DNA of 64,000 nucleotides from an uncultured Pseudomonas sp. Its GTDB lineage: Bacteria; Pseudomonadota; Gammaproteobacteria; Pseudomonadales; Pseudomonadaceae. The translations under genes and the position numbers were made by a program. This document shows, piece by piece, positions 60,251 to 64,000 of the stretch; positions within the stretch are counted from its first letter, which is position 1; each line of letters begins with the position of its first letter. The notes beneath the pieces are model-generated. The model was given only the letters and a program-made list of their open reading frames with translations. It ran no database searches and was not told the DNA's origin. Location: the NCBI RefSeq assembly GCF_946886105.1, contig NZ_CAMPHV010000018.1:39804-103803 (forward strand), written 5' to 3'.

Positions 60251-63200
60251 CTAGCGCAGCTTCAGATGCCGGCTGACCAGCGCGCGCAAGGCCGCCGGCT
60301 TGACCGGCTTGGCCAGATAGTCGAGACCGGCGGCATGCACTTCGTCGATCAGCTCGGCGCGACCATCGGCGCTGATCACCACGCCGGGCACCGGCTCGCC
60401 CAGGCGGGTGCGCAGCCAGGCCATCAGTTCGGTGCCGGTGTCGCCTTCGTCGAGGTGATAGTCGACCAGCGTCAGGTGCGGGTGCACGTCCTCGCTGAGC
60501 AGGTGTTCGCATTCCAGACGATTGCGCGCCGTCCAGACCTGGCAGCCCCAGCGCGAGAGCAGGCTGTGCATGCCGGTGAGGATGCTGTCCTCGTTATCGA
60601 TGCACAGCACCTGGCAGCCGGTCAGCGGCGTCCCCTGCTGCTCGACGGGGTTGCGTTGCGCCTGCTGCGCGGGCTTGCGCGCCAGGGGCACGCAGACGCT
60701 GAACACGCTGCCTTTGCCCGGCCAGGAGCGCACCTGCAACGGATGATCGAGCACCCGGCACAGGCCGTCGGCGATCGCCAGGCCCAGGCCCAGGCCTTTT
60801 TCGGCGCGGGTCTGGTGACTGTCGAGGCGTTTGAACTCCTCGAAAATCACCTCGAGCTTGTCCGCCGGGATACCGGGGCCGCGGTCCCAGACTTCCAGGC
60901 ACAGCTGCCCGCCGCGACGGCGTACGCCGAGCAGCACCCGGCCCTTGGCGTAGCGGAAGGCGTTGGTCAGGAAGTTCTGCAGCACGCGGCGCAACAGCTT
61001 GATATCGCTGTCGATCCATTGCCGGCTGCCCCGCACGTGCAGATCGACGCCTTGTTCGGCGGCCAGCACCTTGAATTCGGTGGCCAGGGTGTCGAACAGC
61101 GAGGTCAGCGGGAAGGGGTTGCGGTCCGGGGTGATGCGGTCGTTTTCCAGGCGTGAGATATCCAGCAGGTCGCTGATCAGGTCTTCGGCCGAGCGCAGCG
61201 AGCTGTCGAGGTGGCGCACCAGTTCCTTGGCTTCGCGCGGCAGGGCATTCTCCTGATGGGAGAGGGCGGCGGAAAACAGCCGGGCGGCATTCAGCGGCTG
61301 CATCAGGTCGTGGCTGACGGCGGCGAGGAAGCGGGTTTTCGATTGGTTGGCCGCTTCCGCCACGCCCTTGGCTTCGCTCAGCGCCTGGTTGAGCTGGGAC
61401 AGTTCGCGGGTGCGCTCGGCGACCCGTTGTTCGAGGCCTTCGTTAGCGCCTTTGAGCGCGCGCTCGGCTTCGCGGAATTCTGTGATGTCGGTGAAACTCA
61501 TGACGAAACCGCCACCGGGCATGGGGTTGCCGATCAATTCGATGACCCGGCCGTTGGGGAACAGACGTTCCGAGGTGTGCGCGGTGCCCTGGCGCATCCA
61601 GTACAGGCGCTTGTTCACATGCTCTTCGATATCGCCGGGGCCGAGCAGGCCGCGTTCGGCATTGAAGCGGATCAGTTCCGCCACCGGCCGGCCGACATAC
61701 ACCTGGCCTTCCGGGTAGTCGAACAACTCGATGTAGCGATGGTTCCAGGCCACCAGACGTAGCGCCTGGTCGACCACGCTGATGCCCTGGGTGATGTTTT
61801 CGATCGCGCCCTGCAACAGCGCGCGGTTGAACTGCAGCACCTCGCTGGCTTCGTCGACGATGCGCACCACGTCTTCGACCTGCATTTCCCGGCCTTCGAT
61901 CGCCGCCTTGACCACCGCGCGGGTACTGGATGCGCCCAGCACACCGGCCAGCAGACGTTCGGTGTGGGCGATCCAGTCGCTGTTGGCGGTCTGGTTGGGA
62001 TCGAAGCTCTTGCCCTGGCGAAAGGCGAAGCGCTTGAAGCTCTGTTGCGCGCGGTCTTCACCGACGAAGCGGTTGGCCAGGGTCAGCAGGTCGCCGACTT
62101 GCACCGCGAGCATGCTGCGGTTGCTCGGTTTGGCGCCGAAGTCCTGGCCGATAAAACGTTCGGCCTGCCAATGCTCGGCGACCCGGGTGCGGGCGAAATA
62201 GGACACCCAGGCGAACAACAGGAAATTGCCGGCCAGCGACAACACCACGCCACGGGTCAGCGGGTCGACCTGAAAGCCGATCGGGCCGTAGAGCAGCATC
62301 TGCAAACCGGGGAAATTCTCCAGCGGCCAGCCCAGGCCGCGTGCGCCCAGCGGCAACACCAGGGTGTAGAACCAGATCAGCGCGCCGAAGATCAGCCCGG
62401 CGAACACGCCCTGGCGATTGGCTTGTTTCCACAGTAGTGCGCCGAACATCGCCGGCGCCAACTGGCCGATGGCGGCGAACGAGACCTGACCGATGGTCGC
62501 CAGGCTGGCATTGGAACCGAGCAGGCGATAGCAGACATAGGCCAGCAGCAGAATCGCCACAATGCTGATGCGCCGGGCGCTGAGCATCCAATGACGAAAG
62601 GCCTCGTACGGCCGTTCGGTGTTTTTCCGGCGCAGCAGCCAGGGCAGCAGCATGTCGTTGGAAATCATCGTCGACAGCGCCACCGCGGCGACGATGACCA
62701 TACCGGTGGCCGCGGAGGCGCCGCCGATAAACGCCAGCAAGGCCAACGCCGGGTGCGCTTCGGCCAGCGGCAGGCTGATCACGAAGGAGTCGGGCGAAAT
62801 TCCGGCGGGAAGATGCATCTGCCCGGCCAATGCGATGGGCACCACGAAGAGAGCGGCCAGCACCAGGTAGGCGGGGAACACCCAGCGCGCTAAACGTAGG
62901 TCCTTGGGCTCGATGTTCTCCACGACCATGACGTGGAACTGCCGCGGCAGACAGATGATGGCGATCATCGAGAGGCCGGTCAGGGTGATCATCGCCGGCC
63001 AGTTCACCGCCTCGGCCCAGAACGCCTCGAGTTCGGCGGTGTCGCGCGCCTGCTCGAACAGGTCGTCGAAGCCGTCGTACAGCCCATAGGTGACGAACGC
63101 GCCGACCGCGAGGAAGGCCAGCAGCTTGACCAACGATTCAAAGGCGATGGCCAGCACCATACCGCGGTGGTGCTCGGTGACATCCAGGTTGCGCGTGCCG

Positions 63201-63727
63201 AACAGGATGGTGAACAGCGCCAATACCAGCGTGACGATCAACGCCGTGTCCTGGGCGCTGGTGCCGCTGGCGCCGGCCCCCGCGCCGATCAGCAGGTTGA
63301 CGCCGAGGACGATGCCCTTGAGCTGCAAGGCGATATAAGGCAGCACGCCGACCAGGCAGATCAGCGCCACCACCACCGCCAGCGCTTGCGATTTGCCGTA
63401 GCGCGCGGCGATGAAGTCAGCGATCGAGGTGATGTTTTCCTGTTTGCTGATCATCACCATCTTGCGCATCACCCAGGGGGCGAACAGCAACACGATGATC
63501 GGCCCCAGGTAGATCGGCAGGAACGACCAGAGCTGCTCGGCGGCCTGGCCGACGGCACCGAAGAAGGTCCAGCTGGTGCAGTAAACCGCCAGCGACAGGC
63601 TGTAGACCCAGGCGCGCATGCGCGGCGGTAGCGGCGTAGGGCGGCGGTCGCCATAGAAGGCGATGGCGAATAGAACCGCCATATAAATCATCGCAACCGC
63701 GGCGATCAGCCCGATGGATAACGACAT
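60251..63727 (-). CDS. mxtR: SSS-type hybrid histidine kinase (MxtR/CrbS-like)
   Basis: 1158 residues; ATG at 63727 with GGGAG five bases upstream. N-terminal sodium:solute symporter-like domain with about 13 helices (1-510), a PAS domain (about 640-750), coiled coil, HisKA with H806 in AAVSHDLMQPLNAA, HATPase with FLTNAFRYAKG and GLGLGLAIADG, and a C-terminal receiver with D1089 in LVDYHLDEGDTG. This architecture matches CrbS/MxtR, which with a LuxR-type partner (ErdR/CrbR) controls acetate use in pseudomonads and vibrios. The partner gene is not in this window. Inner membrane. Confidence 0.9.
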   Translation of the reverse strand: MSLSIGLIAAVAMIYMAVLFAIAFYGDRRPTPLPPRMRAWVYSLSLAVYCTSWTFFGAVGQAAEQLWSFLPIYLGPIIVLLFAPWVMRKMVMISKQENITSIADFIAARYGKSQALAVVVALICLVGVLPYIALQLKGIVLGVNLLIGAGAGASGTSAQDTALIVTLVLALFTILFGTRNLDVTEHHRGMVLAIAFESLVKLLAFLAVGAFVTYGLYDGFDDLFEQARDTAELEAFWAEAVNWPAMITLTGLSMIAIICLPRQFHVMVVENIEPKDLRLARWVFPAYLVLAALFVVPIALAGQMHLPAGISPDSFVISLPLAEAHPALALLAFIGGASAATGMVIVAAVALSTMISNDMLLPWLLRRKNTERPYEAFRHWMLSARRISIVAILLLAYVCYRLLGSNASLATIGQVSFAAIGQLAPAMFGALLWKQANRQGVFAGLIFGALIWFYTLVLPLGARGLGWPLENFPGLQMLLYGPIGFQVDPLTRGVVLSLAGNFLLFAWVSYFARTRVAEHWQAERFIGQDFGAKPSNRSMLAVQVGDLLTLANRFVGEDRAQQSFKRFAFRQGKSFDPNQTANSDWIAHTERLLAGVLGASSTRAVVKAAIEGREMQVEDVVRIVDEASEVLQFNRALLQGAIENITQGISVVDQALRLVAWNHRYIELFDYPEGQVYVGRPVAELIRFNAERGLLGPGDIEEHVNKRLYWMRQGTAHTSERLFPNGRVIELIGNPMPGGGFVMSFTDITEFREAERALKGANEGLEQRVAERTRELSQLNQALSEAKGVAEAANQSKTRFLAAVSHDLMQPLNAARLFSAALSHQENALPREAKELVRHLDSSLRSAEDLISDLLDISRLENDRITPDRNPFPLTSLFDTLATEFKVLAAEQGVDLHVRGSRQWIDSDIKLLRRVLQNFLTNAFRYAKGRVLLGVRRRGGQLCLEVWDRGPGIPADKLEVIFEEFKRLDSHQTRAEKGLGLGLAIADGLCRVLDHPLQVRSWPGKGSVFSVCVPLARKPAQQAQRNPVEQQGTPLTGCQVLCIDNEDSILTGMHSLLSRWGCQVWTARNRLECEHLLSEDVHPHLTLVDYHLDEGDTGTELMAWLRTRLGEPVPGVVISADGRAELIDEVHAAGLDYLAKPVKPAALRALVSRHLKLR

Positions 63728-63946
63728 ACAGACTCCCACCGCAATCGGAAACCGGCGACGGCAAACTAAATTGAATGACTCTCAGCTTCTGGCGGCCACA
63801 ATCGCAGAGGCCAGCTCTTGGCAGTGTCGCAGCAAAGCGGCGCGCCGTCAGGCTCGACCAAGGTCGCAAATATAATCGAACGGTCCGGCGCAAAATACTC
63901 GCTGCCAATTGTGGTCGGGCATGCGCCCTGATAGCGTTGTTGGCGT

Positions 63947-63981
63947 GCTAGGGTCTGTTGCCGTTTCATCGCGACCGCGCC
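63947..63981 (+). repeat. 35-bp repeat, copy B
   Basis: Identical over 35 bases to the inverted copy at 24369-24403, starting GCTAGGGTCTGTTGCCGTTT. The stretch 63728-64000 upstream of the kinase gene holds nothing else I recognise; the element continues past the window edge. Confidence 0.75.
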
Positions 63982-64000
63982 GGAGCCTGTTTTAGCGCGA

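Noticed and set aside
1..64000. CRISPR arrays, tRNA or rRNA genes
   Set aside because: I saw no spaced direct repeats of CRISPR type and no tRNA-like cloverleaf or rRNA segments; the only tandem repeats are the REP block at 15 kb.

Overview
The window is chromosomal DNA of a Pseudomonas species. It is GC-rich with Pseudomonas-type codon use and carries REP-type repeats. From 19 kb to 35 kb it follows the gene order I remember from P. aeruginosa PA3308-PA3297: rapA, a small hypothetical gene, an AlkB-like gene, phrS, phaJ1, an alpha/beta hydrolase, fadD2, fadD1, a small hypothetical gene and hrpA. The species cannot be fixed from sequence alone. A resident chromosomal integron points to the stutzeri/mendocina/alcaligenes side of the genus (inference).

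Layout. 0-2.1 kb: the proximal end of a chromosomal integron, with a cut-off second cassette, an attC site, a first cassette encoding a small membrane protein, the attI region, a LexA box, and an intI gene broken by a 140-bp MITE with a 4-bp target duplication. A second MITE sits on the intI stop codon. 2.1-5.4 kb: a PhnCDE-type oxyanion ABC importer with two permeases. 5.5-7.4 kb: a beta-hydroxyacid dehydrogenase and a hydroxypyruvate-isomerase-like protein. 7.4-18.8 kb: a signalling-rich stretch with an NMT1/THI5-GGDEF diguanylate cyclase, a chromosomal FtsZ/tubulin-superfamily GTPase, an MFS transporter, a GAF-HD-GYP protein, a tandem REP block, and an operon of CHASE2-adenylate cyclase, SH3 protein and M48 lipoprotease. 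19-35 kb: the conserved rapA-phrS-phaJ-fadD-hrpA block; hrpA carries an in-frame REPIN. 35-50 kb: individual metabolic and transport genes, including Lrp/EamA, a methyltransferase, GST, HIT, trehalase, a CPA1 antiporter, a secreted esterase with C-terminal accessory domains, a flavin monooxygenase and a pnuC-nadR NAD salvage pair. 50-64 kb: a TPR protein, a lipin-like phosphatase, LysE, the ydbH-ynbE-ydbL envelope operon, a DnaA-box/inverted-repeat region, rmuC, an MgtC/DUF4010 membrane protein and an SSS-type hybrid histidine kinase resembling MxtR/CrbS.

How genes work together. Lipid use is a theme: an alpha/beta hydrolase releases acids, two tandem FadD ligases activate them, and PhaJ diverts beta-oxidation intermediates to PHA monomers. 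PnuC and NadR form a nicotinamide riboside uptake and NAD synthesis unit. YdbH, YnbE and YdbL are envelope lipid-transport partners. Cyclic nucleotide enzymes (diguanylate cyclase, HD-GYP, class III cyclase) lie within 12 kb of one another. The most striking items are the integron whose integrase is broken by a MITE, the stand-alone tubulin-like GTPase with all nucleotide loops visible, the in-frame REPIN in hrpA, and a MITE family that targets NTAG and so lands on TAG stop codons.
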